Assembly: GCF_013131805.1 (NCBI RefSeq)
Contig: NZ_JABJRC010000002.1
Coordinates: 496,001 to 560,000, forward strand
DNA length: 64,000 nucleotides
Origin: Kribbella sandramycini
Lineage (GTDB): Bacteria; Actinomycetota; Actinomycetes; Propionibacteriales; Kribbellaceae
Direction: 5' to 3'
Part shown: piece after piece, positions 42,065-50,727 of the stretch
How the letters are laid out: every line of letters begins with the position of its first letter
How positions within the stretch are numbered: the first letter of the stretch is position 1
The notes under the pieces: model-generated
What the model was told of the DNA's origin: nothing
Database searches by the model: none
The model's input: only the letters and a program-made list of their open reading frames with translations
Translations under genes and position numbers: made by a program

Positions 42065-43630
42065 ATGGTGAGCGAGTTGTGGCGGCGGGTCGTGGCGACG
42101 GCCGCGGTCGGCGGGTTGTGCGCCGGCGTGGCGGCCTGTGGCGATCCGGATGACAACGCGCCGCACACCGGCGCCTCGACGCCTCCCGAGCTGGTGATCC
42201 GGGTGGTGACGACGGATGCGCCGTCCGCGCTCGATCCCGCCGGCCGGTCGGACGTCGCCTCGCGGACGGTCCAGGGGAACGTGTTCCAGACGTTGCTGAC
42301 GATCCTTCCGGGTAAGCCGACCCCGGTGCCGGATGCGGCGGACTGTCAGTTCGACTCGCCGACGACGTACACGTGCAGCCTGAAGGAAGGGCTGAAGTTC
42401 CCGAACGGGCATGATCTGACCTCGTCGGACGTGCGGTTCAGTTTCGAGCGGATGGTCGGGCTGAAGACGCCGGGCGGGCCGGCGGCGTTGTTCGCGTCGG
42501 TGACGTCGGTGAGTACGCCGGACGAGTTGACGGCCGTGTTCAATCTGAAGGCGCCGGATGCGCGGTTGCCGTATCTGTTGACGACGACCGGCGCGTCGAT
42601 CGTCGACGAGGAGTCGTATCCGAAGAACAAACTGCTGGAGTCGTCGGCGGTGGGCAGCGGTCCTTACCAGTTGACGGCGTACAAGCCGGGGGAGTCGGTG
42701 ACGCTCGCGAAGTTCGCGGCGTACAAGGGCTCGCGGGGGCCGCGGAACGACGGCGTGCTGATCACCACGGTCAAGGATGCGGTCGCGCTGAACCGGGAGA
42801 TCACCGCGGGGAAGGCCGATCTGGCGTACCGCGGGTTCACGATCGGCCAGCTGGACAAGTTGCGAACGTCGGACAAGGTGCAGGTGGTCGAGTCGGCGGA
42901 TGCGTCGATTCAGGCGTTTGCTTTCCAGCTGCGGTCGGCGACGGCGCGCAAACCCGGCGTCCGGCGGGCGATCGCGCAGCTGATCGATCGGCCGGCGCTG
43001 GTGAAGAAGGCGTACGCCGAACATGTGGATCCGCTGTATTCGCTGGTGCCGCCGGGGTTCGGCGGGGCGACGGAGGCGTTCCGGTCGGAGTACAAGCAGC
43101 CGAACAAGGCGGCTGCGGCGGCGCTGCTGAAGGGCGTCGCGTTGCCGGTGCCGTTGACGGTCGGGTGGACGCCGTCGCAGTACGGGCCGGGTGCGAAGGC
43201 GGAGGTGCTTGAGCTCAAGCGGCAGCTGGATGCGTCGGGGTTGTTCCGGGTGACGTTGCGGGCCGCGGAGTGGCCGCAGTACCAGCAGGCGGTGCGGGCC
43301 GGCTCCTACGATCTGTTCCACGTGGGCTGGGTGCCGGAGTATCCGGATGCGGACGACTATCTGGCGCCGTTCATCGGGACCGGCGGGCCGTTCCCGATCG
43401 GGTATCGCTCGGCCGCGGCGAACCGGTTGCTGCAGCAGGAGCGTAGCGAGCAGAACGGCATCCGGCGGGACGAGTTGCTGGGGCAGCTGCAGGAGGTTTT
43501 CGCCCGTGAGGTGCCGGTGCTGCCGGTCTGGCAGGGGCGCCTGACGGTGGTCGGCGGGGCCGATCTGGAGAACGTGAGCGGAGTGCTCGATCCGCTCGGG
43601 TTTTTGCACCTTTCCGCACTGCGTAAATGA
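42065..43630 (+). CDS. Peptide-type ABC transporter substrate-binding lipoprotein (first copy)
   Basis: 521 residues, with GGGGAGGGG upstream. A lipobox GVAAC places the lipidated Cys at residue 25. The mature protein is an SBP_bac_5 (family 5) binding protein: TYTCSLKEGLKFPNGHDLTS, SDVRFSFERM, GSGPYQLTAYKPGESVTLAK, RRAIAQLIDRPALV and DDYLAPFIG are typical positions. It opens the transporter region but is separated from the permease gene by 219 bases. It is clearly diverged from the second binding protein at 44907, so the two may serve different peptides or this may be a sensor. Confidence 0.9.
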   Translation: MVSELWRRVVATAAVGGLCAGVAACGDPDDNAPHTGASTPPELVIRVVTTDAPSALDPAGRSDVASRTVQGNVFQTLLTILPGKPTPVPDAADCQFDSPTTYTCSLKEGLKFPNGHDLTSSDVRFSFERMVGLKTPGGPAALFASVTSVSTPDELTAVFNLKAPDARLPYLLTTTGASIVDEESYPKNKLLESSAVGSGPYQLTAYKPGESVTLAKFAAYKGSRGPRNDGVLITTVKDAVALNREITAGKADLAYRGFTIGQLDKLRTSDKVQVVESADASIQAFAFQLRSATARKPGVRRAIAQLIDRPALVKKAYAEHVDPLYSLVPPGFGGATEAFRSEYKQPNKAAAAALLKGVALPVPLTVGWTPSQYGPGAKAEVLELKRQLDASGLFRVTLRAAEWPQYQQAVRAGSYDLFHVGWVPEYPDADDYLAPFIGTGGPFPIGYRSAAANRLLQQERSEQNGIRRDELLGQLQEVFAREVPVLPVWQGRLTVVGGADLENVSGVLDPLGFLHLSALRK

Positions 43631-43849
43631 CACAAAGATGCCATGGCAGTAACGTTTCGAGATGCCGTGGCGACCGTGCGTACGACGGCGTGATTCACTG
43701 CGATTGTGTCCACGATACGGGACGATGTACCGGGGGTCACGATCGGGCAACGGGGGTTCGCAGAGTTTGACTCCGGAGCGTCGTGGCGGCAGGTTTAGGC
43801 GGCGGTCGGACGCGGTTTTCCGTTGACTTCGAACTTGGGAGCGGATCTG

Positions 43850-44845
43850 GTGACAGCACCACTTGAGGTTGAGCCCGGGGCGGCGAAGGCCGATCCCGAG
43901 GCGGTGCTTCGTGGCGCGGGGCCGATCGAGGGCCGGTCGCTGAGCAGGATCGCGTGGAGCCGGCTGCGCCGCGACAAGGTCGCGCTGGCCGGTCTGGTCG
44001 TGATCGTGCTGCTGATCCTGATGGCGGTCTTCGCGCCGCTGATCGTGAAGCTGATCGGGCATCCGCCGAACGAGTTCAACCAGGACCTGATCGACACCAA
44101 GGGTGGCACGCTCGCCCCACTGGGGACTTTCGGCGGGATGAGCTGGGAGCACCCGATGGGTGTCGAGCCGGTGAACGGCCGCGACATCATGAGCCGGGTC
44201 ATCTACGGGTCCCGGATCTCGCTGCTGATCGCGTTCTTCGCGACCCTGCTGTCGGTGGTGATCGGGACGACGCTGGGCACCATCGCCGGGTTCTTCGGCG
44301 GCTGGGTGGACCAGCTGATCAGCCGGATCATGGATGTCTTCCTGGCGTTCCCGCTGCTGGTGTTCGCGATCGCGCTGGCCGGCGTCGTCCCGGACGACGC
44401 GTTCGGGCTGAAGGGCGACAGTCTGCGGATCGTGTTGCTGATCTTCATCATCGGCTTCTTCAACTGGCCTTATATCGGCCGGATCGTGCGCGGTCAGGCG
44501 CTGTCGCTGCGTGAGCGCGAGTTCGTCGACGCGGCCCGCAGCCTGGGCGCGCGGCGTCCGTACCTGCTGTTCACCGAAATGCTCCCGAATCTCGTCGCGC
44601 CGATCCTGGTCTACGCGACGTTGCTGATTCCGACGAACATTCTGTTCGAGGCCGCGCTGTCATTCCTGGGCGTCGGCGTCCGGGCGCCGACGGCGACCTG
44701 GGGCGGCATGTTGTCGGATGCCGTCACCTACTACACGATGCCGCATTTCATGTTGTGGCCCGGTCTGGCCATCTTCATCACGGTGCTGGCCTTCAACCTG
44801 TTCGGTGACGGGTTGCGCGACGCACTCGATCCGCGCTCACGCTGA
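43850..44845 (+). CDS. Oligopeptide ABC transporter permease (DppC/OppC type)
   Basis: 331 residues from GTG 43850, with GGGAG about eight bases upstream; a TTG at 43823 would add nine residues. An N-terminal OppC_N segment precedes the first span (AWSRLRRDKVALAGLVVIVL). The BPD_transp_1 core contains the EAA loop (FVDAARSLGARRPYLLFTEM LPN) near residue 230. Six membrane spans are expected. Its partner is the DppB-type permease at 46744; the gene order, with a binding protein between the two permeases, is uncommon. TTGACT at 43767 could be part of its own promoter. Confidence 0.92.
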   Translation: MTAPLEVEPGAAKADPEAVLRGAGPIEGRSLSRIAWSRLRRDKVALAGLVVIVLLILMAVFAPLIVKLIGHPPNEFNQDLIDTKGGTLAPLGTFGGMSWEHPMGVEPVNGRDIMSRVIYGSRISLLIAFFATLLSVVIGTTLGTIAGFFGGWVDQLISRIMDVFLAFPLLVFAIALAGVVPDDAFGLKGDSLRIVLLIFIIGFFNWPYIGRIVRGQALSLREREFVDAARSLGARRPYLLFTEMLPNLVAPILVYATLLIPTNILFEAALSFLGVGVRAPTATWGGMLSDAVTYYTMPHFMLWPGLAIFITVLAFNLFGDGLRDALDPRSR

Positions 44846-44860
44846 GCCGGTCAACTGGTA

Positions 44861-44890
44861 TTGACACTCATCACTGGTACGCAACATTAA
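44861..44890 (+). promoter_or_regulatory. Promoter before the second binding-protein gene
   Basis: A perfect -35 box TTGACA (44861-44866), an 18-base spacer and CATTAA (44885-44890) lie in the 61-base gap before the ATG at 44907. It would let the second lipoprotein and the downstream genes be read independently of the first two genes. Confidence 0.5.
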
Positions 44891-44906
44891 GGGGTGTAGG
44901 GGCACG

Positions 44907-46664
44907 ATGAGCGCGAAACGATGGAAGGTGGGCGTCGGTCTGTCCGTTGCCCTGGCGCTGGGCCTGTCGGCCTGCGGCGGGAGCGGCTCGGGCGGCGACA
45001 AGGGGACCACCGGTGGCGCCAAGTCCGAGTTCAACGCGGCGCTGACCGCCGTGGTGAACCCGTCGGACAAGAAGGGCGGCATCGTCAAGCTGGCCAACGG
45101 CGACGACTGGGACAGCCTGGACCCGGGTGAGACCTACTACGGCTACGCGTGGAACTTCGCGCGGCTGTACGGCCGCTCGCTGCTGATGTTCAAGTCGGCG
45201 CCGGGCACGGAGGCCAACGAGCTCGTTCCGGACCTGGCCGAGGCCAAGGGCGTGCCGAGCGACGGCGGTAAGACCTGGACGTACAAGATCCGCGCCGGGG
45301 TGAAGTTCGAGGACGGTACGCCGATCACGTCGAAGGACGTGAAGTACGCGGTGCTGCGGTCGACCGACAAGGAGACCTTCCCGAACGGGCCGGCCTACTT
45401 CGAGGCGATGCTGAACCTGCCGGCCGGTTACAAGGGCCCGTACAAGTCGAAGGGCGTGAACACCGACTCGGCGATCTCGACGCCGAACGACCAGACGATC
45501 GTGTTCCACCTGAAGAACGCGTTCGGCGGGTTCGACTACCTGGCGCAGCTGCCGCAGACGATGCCGGTCCCGGAGGCCAAGGACACCGGCGCGAAGTACC
45601 GCGAGCACGTGATCTCCAGCGGCCCGTACAAGTTCGACAAGGTCGAGGCCGGTAAGCGGTTCAACCTGGTCCGCAACGAGAACTGGGACCAGGCGACCGA
45701 CCCGAACCGCAAGGCGCTGCCGGACGGTTACGAGGTCGCGCTGAAGGCGAACGCCGACGACATCGACAACCGGATCATCTCCGGTGACCTCGACGTCGAC
45801 GTCCAGGGCACCGGCGTGCAGCCGGCGTCGCTGAGCAAGGTCCTGACGGACCCGGCGCTGAAGGCGACCGCGGACAACCCGACGATCGCGCGGCTGTGGT
45901 ACACCTCGATCAACCCGACGGTGCCGCCGCTGAACAACATCGAGTGCCGTAAGGCGATCGAGTACGGCATGGACCGGACCAGCTACCAGACCGCGTACGG
46001 CGGCGAGTTCTCCGGCGGTTCGCTGGCGACCACGATCATGCCCCCGCTCATCCCGGGCTACCAGCAGTTCGACCTGTACCCGTCGGACGGCGGCAAGGGC
46101 GACCAGGCGAAGGCCAAGGAGGCGCTGACCAAGTGCGGTCAGCCGAACGGCTTCTCGACCAACATGGCCTACCGTTCGGACCGTCCGCGCGAGAAGGCGA
46201 CCGCGGAGGCTTTCCAGCAGGCGCTGAAGCCGCTCGGTATCAACCTGACCCTGAAGGGTTACCCGTCGGGTGACTACTTCTCGCAGTACGCCGGCAACCC
46301 GCCGTTCGTGGTGTCGAACAAGATCGGTCTGTCGACCAACGGCTGGGGTGCGGACTGGCCGGACGGCTTCGGCTTCCTGTCCCAGATCGTCGACAGCCGG
46401 GTGATCCGGCAGACCGGCGGTTCGTCGAACACGTCCGTCCGGATCCCCGAGGTGGACAAGATGCTGGACGCGGCGATCGCGGAGACCGACGACGCCAAGC
46501 GTGAGGCGATGTGGGCGCCGATCGACAAGCGGGTGATGGAAGAGGCCGTGATCTACCCGGGTGTCTACGCCAAGAGCCTGCTGGTGCGGCCGAAGAACCT
46601 CACCAACGTGTTCATCAGCGACGCGTTCAACATGTACGACTACCTGGCGCTGGGCGTGAAGTAG
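44907..46664 (+). CDS. Peptide-type ABC transporter substrate-binding lipoprotein (second copy)
   Basis: 585 residues. The lipobox LGLSAC gives a lipidated Cys at residue 23, followed by a Gly/Ser-rich linker. Family 5 features are TWTYKIRAGVKFEDGTPITS, KDVKYAVLRS, SSGPYKFDKVEAGKRFNLVR, CRKAIEYGMDRTSYQ and WGADWPDGFGFLSQIVDSR. It is larger than the first copy and uses strongly optimised codons (AAG, AAC, GAC almost only), as expected for a highly expressed binding protein. A strong hairpin after its stop codon probably stabilises its part of the transcript. Confidence 0.92.
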   Translation: MSAKRWKVGVGLSVALALGLSACGGSGSGGDKGTTGGAKSEFNAALTAVVNPSDKKGGIVKLANGDDWDSLDPGETYYGYAWNFARLYGRSLLMFKSAPGTEANELVPDLAEAKGVPSDGGKTWTYKIRAGVKFEDGTPITSKDVKYAVLRSTDKETFPNGPAYFEAMLNLPAGYKGPYKSKGVNTDSAISTPNDQTIVFHLKNAFGGFDYLAQLPQTMPVPEAKDTGAKYREHVISSGPYKFDKVEAGKRFNLVRNENWDQATDPNRKALPDGYEVALKANADDIDNRIISGDLDVDVQGTGVQPASLSKVLTDPALKATADNPTIARLWYTSINPTVPPLNNIECRKAIEYGMDRTSYQTAYGGEFSGGSLATTIMPPLIPGYQQFDLYPSDGGKGDQAKAKEALTKCGQPNGFSTNMAYRSDRPREKATAEAFQQALKPLGINLTLKGYPSGDYFSQYAGNPPFVVSNKIGLSTNGWGADWPDGFGFLSQIVDSRVIRQTGGSSNTSVRIPEVDKMLDAAIAETDDAKREAMWAPIDKRVMEEAVIYPGVYAKSLLVRPKNLTNVFISDAFNMYDYLALGVK

Positions 46665-46712
46665 CGGTTCCCGTTCGACGACTCACGGTTAGGTAGGTGA
46701 AGGCGACGAGGG

Positions 46713-46737
46713 CCCGGTCCGGGATTCCCGGACCGGG
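46713..46737 (+). terminator. Intercistronic hairpin between binding protein and permease
   Basis: CCCGGTCCGGG, loop ATT, CCCGGACCGGG: a perfect 11-bp stem, extended outside by ACGAG/CTCGT. No T-run follows. It ends seven bases before the GTG of the permease gene. Such stems commonly raise the amount of binding-protein mRNA relative to the downstream membrane genes by blocking 3' decay or causing partial termination. Confidence 0.7.
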
Positions 46738-46743
46738 TCGCTC

Positions 46744-47769
46744 GTGCCAGAAACAGTGATTACTTACATCGTCAGGCGCCTGTTGGCGGCTACGGGCCTT
46801 CTGGTGATCGTCAGTGCGATCACGTTCTCCATCTTCTATCTGGTGCCGCGGCTGGCCGGCGCGACGCCGGAGACGCTGGCGACCCGGTACGTCGGGCGCG
46901 CGGCGACCGAGGAGACGGTGAAGCTCACCGCCGAGCGGCTCGGGTTCTACGACCCGATCGCCGTGCAGTACTGGAACTGGGCCAAGGGCGTCGTCGTCGG
47001 CGCGGAGTACGACTACGGCTCGGGTGTGGAGAGCTGCCCGGCGCCGTGCCTGGGCTACTCGTTCATCACCAAGCAGCCGGTGTGGCCGGAGTTGCTGGAC
47101 CGGATACCGGTGACGTTGTCGCTCGCGGCGGGCGCTTCGCTGTTGTGGTTGCTGGCCGGTGTGGCGACCGGCGTGTTGTCGGCGCTGAAACGCGGTTCGA
47201 TCTTCGACCGGGGCGCGATGATCATCGCGCTGGCCGGGGTGTCGTTACCGATCTTCTTCACCGGGTTGCTGTCGCTGGCGATCTTCAGTTATCAGCTGGG
47301 CTGGACGTTGCCGGGCGGTAGTTATACGCCGTTCACGGAGAATCCGGTGGTGTGGAGTCAGTCGTTGATCCTGCCGTGGATCACGCTGGCGTTCCTGTTC
47401 TCCGCGCAGTACGCGCGGCTGACCCGGGCGGGCATGCTGGAGACGATGAACGAGGACTTCATCCGGACGGCGCGGGCCAAGGGCCTGCCGGAGCGGACGG
47501 TCGTCGTGCGGCACGGGTTGCGCGGTGCGCTGACGCCGATCCTGACGATCTTCGGTCTGGATGTCGGGCTGCTGCTGGGCGGCGCCGTCCTGACCGAGAA
47601 GACGTTCTCGCTGCCGGGGCTGGGCAAGTACGCGGTGGACGGGATCGTGGCGAACGACCTGCCGAAGATCCTCGGGGTGACGCTGGTCGCCGCGGTGTTC
47701 ATCATTCTTGCCAACCTGGTGGTGGACCTGTTGTACGCCGTCATCGACCCGAGGGTGCGTAATCAATGA
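46744..47769 (+). CDS. Oligopeptide ABC transporter permease (DppB/OppB type)
   Basis: 341 residues from GTG 46744, which falls within the outer part of the preceding hairpin and has no Shine-Dalgarno site; translation may therefore be low. The N-terminal span (VRRLLAATGLLVIVSAITF) and the DppB signature are present, with a long periplasmic loop containing two cysteines (ESCPAPCLG). The EAA loop is FIRTARAKGLPERTVVVRHG LRG near residue 240. It overlaps the ATPase gene by four bases (ATGA). Confidence 0.92.
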   Translation: MPETVITYIVRRLLAATGLLVIVSAITFSIFYLVPRLAGATPETLATRYVGRAATEETVKLTAERLGFYDPIAVQYWNWAKGVVVGAEYDYGSGVESCPAPCLGYSFITKQPVWPELLDRIPVTLSLAAGASLLWLLAGVATGVLSALKRGSIFDRGAMIIALAGVSLPIFFTGLLSLAIFSYQLGWTLPGGSYTPFTENPVVWSQSLILPWITLAFLFSAQYARLTRAGMLETMNEDFIRTARAKGLPERTVVVRHGLRGALTPILTIFGLDVGLLLGGAVLTEKTFSLPGLGKYAVDGIVANDLPKILGVTLVAAVFIILANLVVDLLYAVIDPRVRNQ

Positions 47770-48821
47770 GCAGCGACGATTCGGTCCAGCGGATCGAGCG
47801 CGGCGCGGCGTTTCTCGACGTCCGCGATCTGAAGGTGCACTTCCCGACCGACGACGGGCTGGTGAAGTCGGTCGACGGGATCTCGTTCCAGCTGGAGCGC
47901 GGTAAGACGCTCGGCATCGTGGGGGAGTCGGGTTCGGGTAAGAGCGTGACGAGCCTGTCGATCATGGGGCTGCACAAGCGCGGCGTGGCGCAGATCAGCG
48001 GGCAGGTCTTCCTGGACGGCCAGGAGCTGGTGTCGTCGACGCCGGACGAGGTGCGGCTGCTGCGCGGTAAGCGGATGGCGATGATCTTCCAGGATCCGCT
48101 GTCGGCGATGCACCCGTTCTACACGGTGGGTCAGCAGATCATCGAGGCGTACCGGGTGCACAACAAGGTCAGCAAGCAGGTCGCGCGCAAGCACGCGATC
48201 GAGATGCTGGACCGGGTCGGTATTCCGCAGCCGGACAAGCGCGTGGACGCGTACCCGCACCAGTTCTCGGGCGGGATGCGGCAGCGCGCGATGATCGCGA
48301 TGGCGCTGTCGTGCGACCCGGACCTGCTGATCGCGGACGAGCCGACGACGGCGCTGGACGTGACGGTGCAGGCGCAGATTCTGGATCTGATCCGGGATCT
48401 GCAGCGGGAGTTCAACTCCGCGGTCATCATCATCACCCACGATCTCGGCGTGGTGGCCGAGCTGGCCGACGACATCCAGGTGATGTACGCCGGTCGCGCG
48501 ATCGAGTACGGCACGGCCGAGGAGATCTTCGAGAGCCCGCAGCACCCGTACACCTGGGGTCTGCTGGGTTCGATGCCGCGGATCGACCGGGAGCGGACCG
48601 AGCGGCTGATCCCGATCAAGGGCACGCCGCCGAGCCTGATCAACGTGCCGAAGGGCTGCGCCTTCAACCCGCGCTGCAACTACGCGCATCTGAACGGCGG
48701 GGCCAGCGAGACCGATCGTCCGGAGCTGCTCGATGTGGGCGCCGGGCACAAGGTCGCCTGCCATCTCTCCCCGGGTGAGCGCGCCAAAGCGTGGGAGACC
48801 GACATCAAGCCGAAGCTGTGA
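47766..48821 (+). CDS. Oligopeptide ABC transporter ATPase (DppD type)
   Basis: 351 residues. Walker A is GESGSGKS near residue 55; the ABC signature is [12 protein letters not shown]; Walker B is [14 protein letters not shown]; the switch histidine is in [11 protein letters not shown]. The C-terminal oligo_HPY region with four cysteines ([17 protein letters not shown]) is the mark of peptide and nickel transporter ATPases, where it may hold an iron-sulfur cluster. It pairs with the DppF-type subunit just downstream. Confidence 0.94.
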   Translation: MSSDDSVQRIERGAAFLDVRDLKVHFPTDDGLVKSVDGISFQLERGKTLGIVGESGSGKSVTSLSIMGLHKRGVAQISGQVFLDGQELVSSTPDEVRLLRGKRMAMIFQDPLSAMHPFYTVGQQIIEAYRVHNKVSKQVARKHAIEMLDRVGIPQPDKRVDAYPHQFSGGMRQRAMIAMALSCDPDLLIADEPTTALDVTVQAQILDLIRDLQREFNSAVIIITHDLGVVAELADDIQVMYAGRAIEYGTAEEIFESPQHPYTWGLLGSMPRIDRERTERLIPIKGTPPSLINVPKGCAFNPRCNYAHLNGGASETDRPELLDVGAGHKVACHLSPGERAKAWETDIKPKL

Positions 48822-48826
48822 ACGGG

Positions 48827-49909
48827 ATGACTGTGAGCACTGAAGAGATCGATCCGACCGCCGTCCCGGGCGTGGTGGAGCCGGCCATCGGCGAGGAGCT
48901 GTTGTCGGTCAACGGCCTGGTGAAGCATTTCCCGATCCGCAAGGGGCTGTTGCAGCGTCAGGTGGGTGCGGTCCAGGCGGTCGACGGGCTGACGTTCAAC
49001 GTGACGCGCGGTGAGACGCTGTCGCTGGTGGGGGAGTCGGGCTGCGGTAAGACGACGACGGGCCGGCTGTTGACCCGGTTGCTGGAGCCGACGTCCGGCG
49101 AGATCGTCTTCGAGGGTCGCAACATCAGCCATCTGAGCGAGGGCAAGATGCGTCCGCTGCGGCGCGACGTGCAGATGATCTTCCAGGACCCGTACGGGTC
49201 GCTGAACCCGCGGCACACGGTCGGCAAGATCGTCGGGGCGCCGTACCGGCTGCAGAAGGTGCAGACCGAGCACGGTGTGAAGCGCGCCGTCCAGGAGCTG
49301 CTCGAGCTGGTGGGTCTGAGCCCGGAGCACTACAACCGGTACCCGCACGAGTTCTCGGGTGGTCAGCGGCAGCGGATCGGGATCGCCCGGACGCTCGCGT
49401 TGCGGCCGAAGCTGATCGTGGCCGACGAGCCGGTCTCGGCGCTGGACGTGTCGATCCAGGCGCAGGTGGTGAACCTGCTGGAGGACCTGCAGAAGGAGTT
49501 CGATCTCACCTACGTGATGATCGCGCACGACCTGTCCGTCGTCCGGCACGTCTCGGACCGGGTCGCGGTGATGTACCTGGGCAAGATCGTGGAGCTGGCC
49601 GACCGGGTCAGCCTGTACGAGAAGCCGATGCACCCGTACACGGTCGCGTTGCTGTCGGCGGTCCCGGTGCCGGACACCAAGCGCAAGGGCAACGTGCAGC
49701 GCATCCGCCTCGAGGGCGACGTCCCCAGCCCGATCAACCCGCCCCCGGCCTGCCGCTTCCACACCCGCTGCTGGAAAGCCCAGGACATCTGCAAGACCAC
49801 CGAACCCCCGCTCCTCCAACTGGCCCCCGGCCACCAGGCCGCCTGCCACTTCCCGGAGAACCAGCCCGGCGACAAGCCCGTGACCCCGGCGGCCTCCGAA
49901 GCGAGCTGA
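48827..49909 (+). CDS. Oligopeptide ABC transporter ATPase (DppF type)
   Basis: 360 residues from ATG 48827, six bases after the previous stop; GTG codons at 48818 and 48833 are alternatives. Walker [10 protein letters not shown], signature [12 protein letters not shown], Walker [15 protein letters not shown], and the switch [10 protein letters not shown] are all present. The C-terminal HPY region ([18 protein letters not shown]) matches its partner. It is the last gene of the transporter operon, followed by a strong terminator. Confidence 0.94.
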   Translation: MTVSTEEIDPTAVPGVVEPAIGEELLSVNGLVKHFPIRKGLLQRQVGAVQAVDGLTFNVTRGETLSLVGESGCGKTTTGRLLTRLLEPTSGEIVFEGRNISHLSEGKMRPLRRDVQMIFQDPYGSLNPRHTVGKIVGAPYRLQKVQTEHGVKRAVQELLELVGLSPEHYNRYPHEFSGGQRQRIGIARTLALRPKLIVADEPVSALDVSIQAQVVNLLEDLQKEFDLTYVMIAHDLSVVRHVSDRVAVMYLGKIVELADRVSLYEKPMHPYTVALLSAVPVPDTKRKGNVQRIRLEGDVPSPINPPPACRFHTRCWKAQDICKTTEPPLLQLAPGHQAACHFPENQPGDKPVTPAASEAS

Positions 49910-49914
49910 GCTGA

Positions 49915-49945
49915 GCCGGCGCCTGACACTCCCTCAGGCGCCGGC
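49915..49945 (+). terminator. Terminator hairpin of the oligopeptide transporter operon
   Basis: GCCGGCGCCTGA, loop CACTCCC, TCAGGCGCCGGC: a perfect 12-bp stem starting six bases after the dppF stop. No T-run follows, which is common for actinomycete terminators. Confidence 0.85.
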
Positions 49946-50019
49946 CGGCCCACCCACCGGCTAGGATTCGAACCCTGAGGCCGAGGGGGTTCGGCCGTTG
50001 CACTCCGGGGGGAGTCCAG

Positions 50020-50727
50020 ATGGACACTGCTGTCACACGCCGCACCGCGACCATCACCGGCTGGCTGATGATCGTCACCTTCGTCTCGTCGATCCCGGCG
50101 TTCTTCTTTTTCTACGCGCCCGTCCGCGAGCATCCCGCCTACATCACCGGTGCCGGCCCCGACCCGACAGCGAGTGTCGCCCTGGGCGCCCTGCTCGAAC
50201 TGATCCTGATCGTCGCCAACGTAGCCACCGCCGTCGTCCCGTACGCGCTCTTCAAACGCCACAGCCCGACCCTCGCCTTGAGCTACGTCGCCGCCCGCCT
50301 CCTCGAGTGCATCTTCATCGCCGTCGGCATCCTCAGCCTCCTCACCTTCGTCCTGCTTCGCCAAGAAGGCGCCGCCACCGACAACCCCGCGCTGGGTCAC
50401 CTCTTCGTCGCCCTCTACGACCGCGCCTTCCTCCTCGGCCCCGGCATCTTCGCCGGCCTCGCCAACGGCATCATCCTCGGCGCCCTCATGTACCGCTCCG
50501 GCCTGGTCCCACGCGGCCTCGCCCTCCTGGGCCTGATCGGCGGCCCCCTGGTAGTCCTCTCCGGCATCGCCGTCATGGTCGGCCTCGCCGACCGCGGCGG
50601 CGCCCTCCAGGGCCTCGCCACCATCCCCGAGTTCCTCTGGGAACTCTCCTTCGGCATCTACCTGATCACCAAAGGGTTCAGGGAGTCACCGGCTCGTGCC
50701 GGCGTAGTGGCGAAGGACGGGCAGTAG
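50020..50727 (+). CDS. DUF4386-family membrane protein
   Basis: 235 residues with six hydrophobic helices. GGGGGG lies about nine bases upstream of the ATG. The DUF4386 layout is clear: TATITGWLMIVTFVSSIPAF, ALLELILIVANVATAVVPYA, AARLLECIFIAVGILSLLTF, NGIILGALMYRSGLVPRGLA and FLWELSFGIYLITKGF. The function of this family is unknown. The last 14 codons overlap the convergent NACHT gene, so the two 3' ends are in tension. Confidence 0.88.
   Translation: MDTAVTRRTATITGWLMIVTFVSSIPAFFFFYAPVREHPAYITGAGPDPTASVALGALLELILIVANVATAVVPYALFKRHSPTLALSYVAARLLECIFIAVGILSLLTFVLLRQEGAATDNPALGHLFVALYDRAFLLGPGIFAGLANGIILGALMYRSGLVPRGLALLGLIGGPLVVLSGIAVMVGLADRGGALQGLATIPEFLWELSFGIYLITKGFRESPARAGVVAKDGQ

Noticed and set aside
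42011..44152. 713-codon minus-strand frame opposite the first binding protein and DppC
   Set aside because: Arginine/histidine-rich translation without any domain; the plus-strand genes have lipobox and EAA loop.
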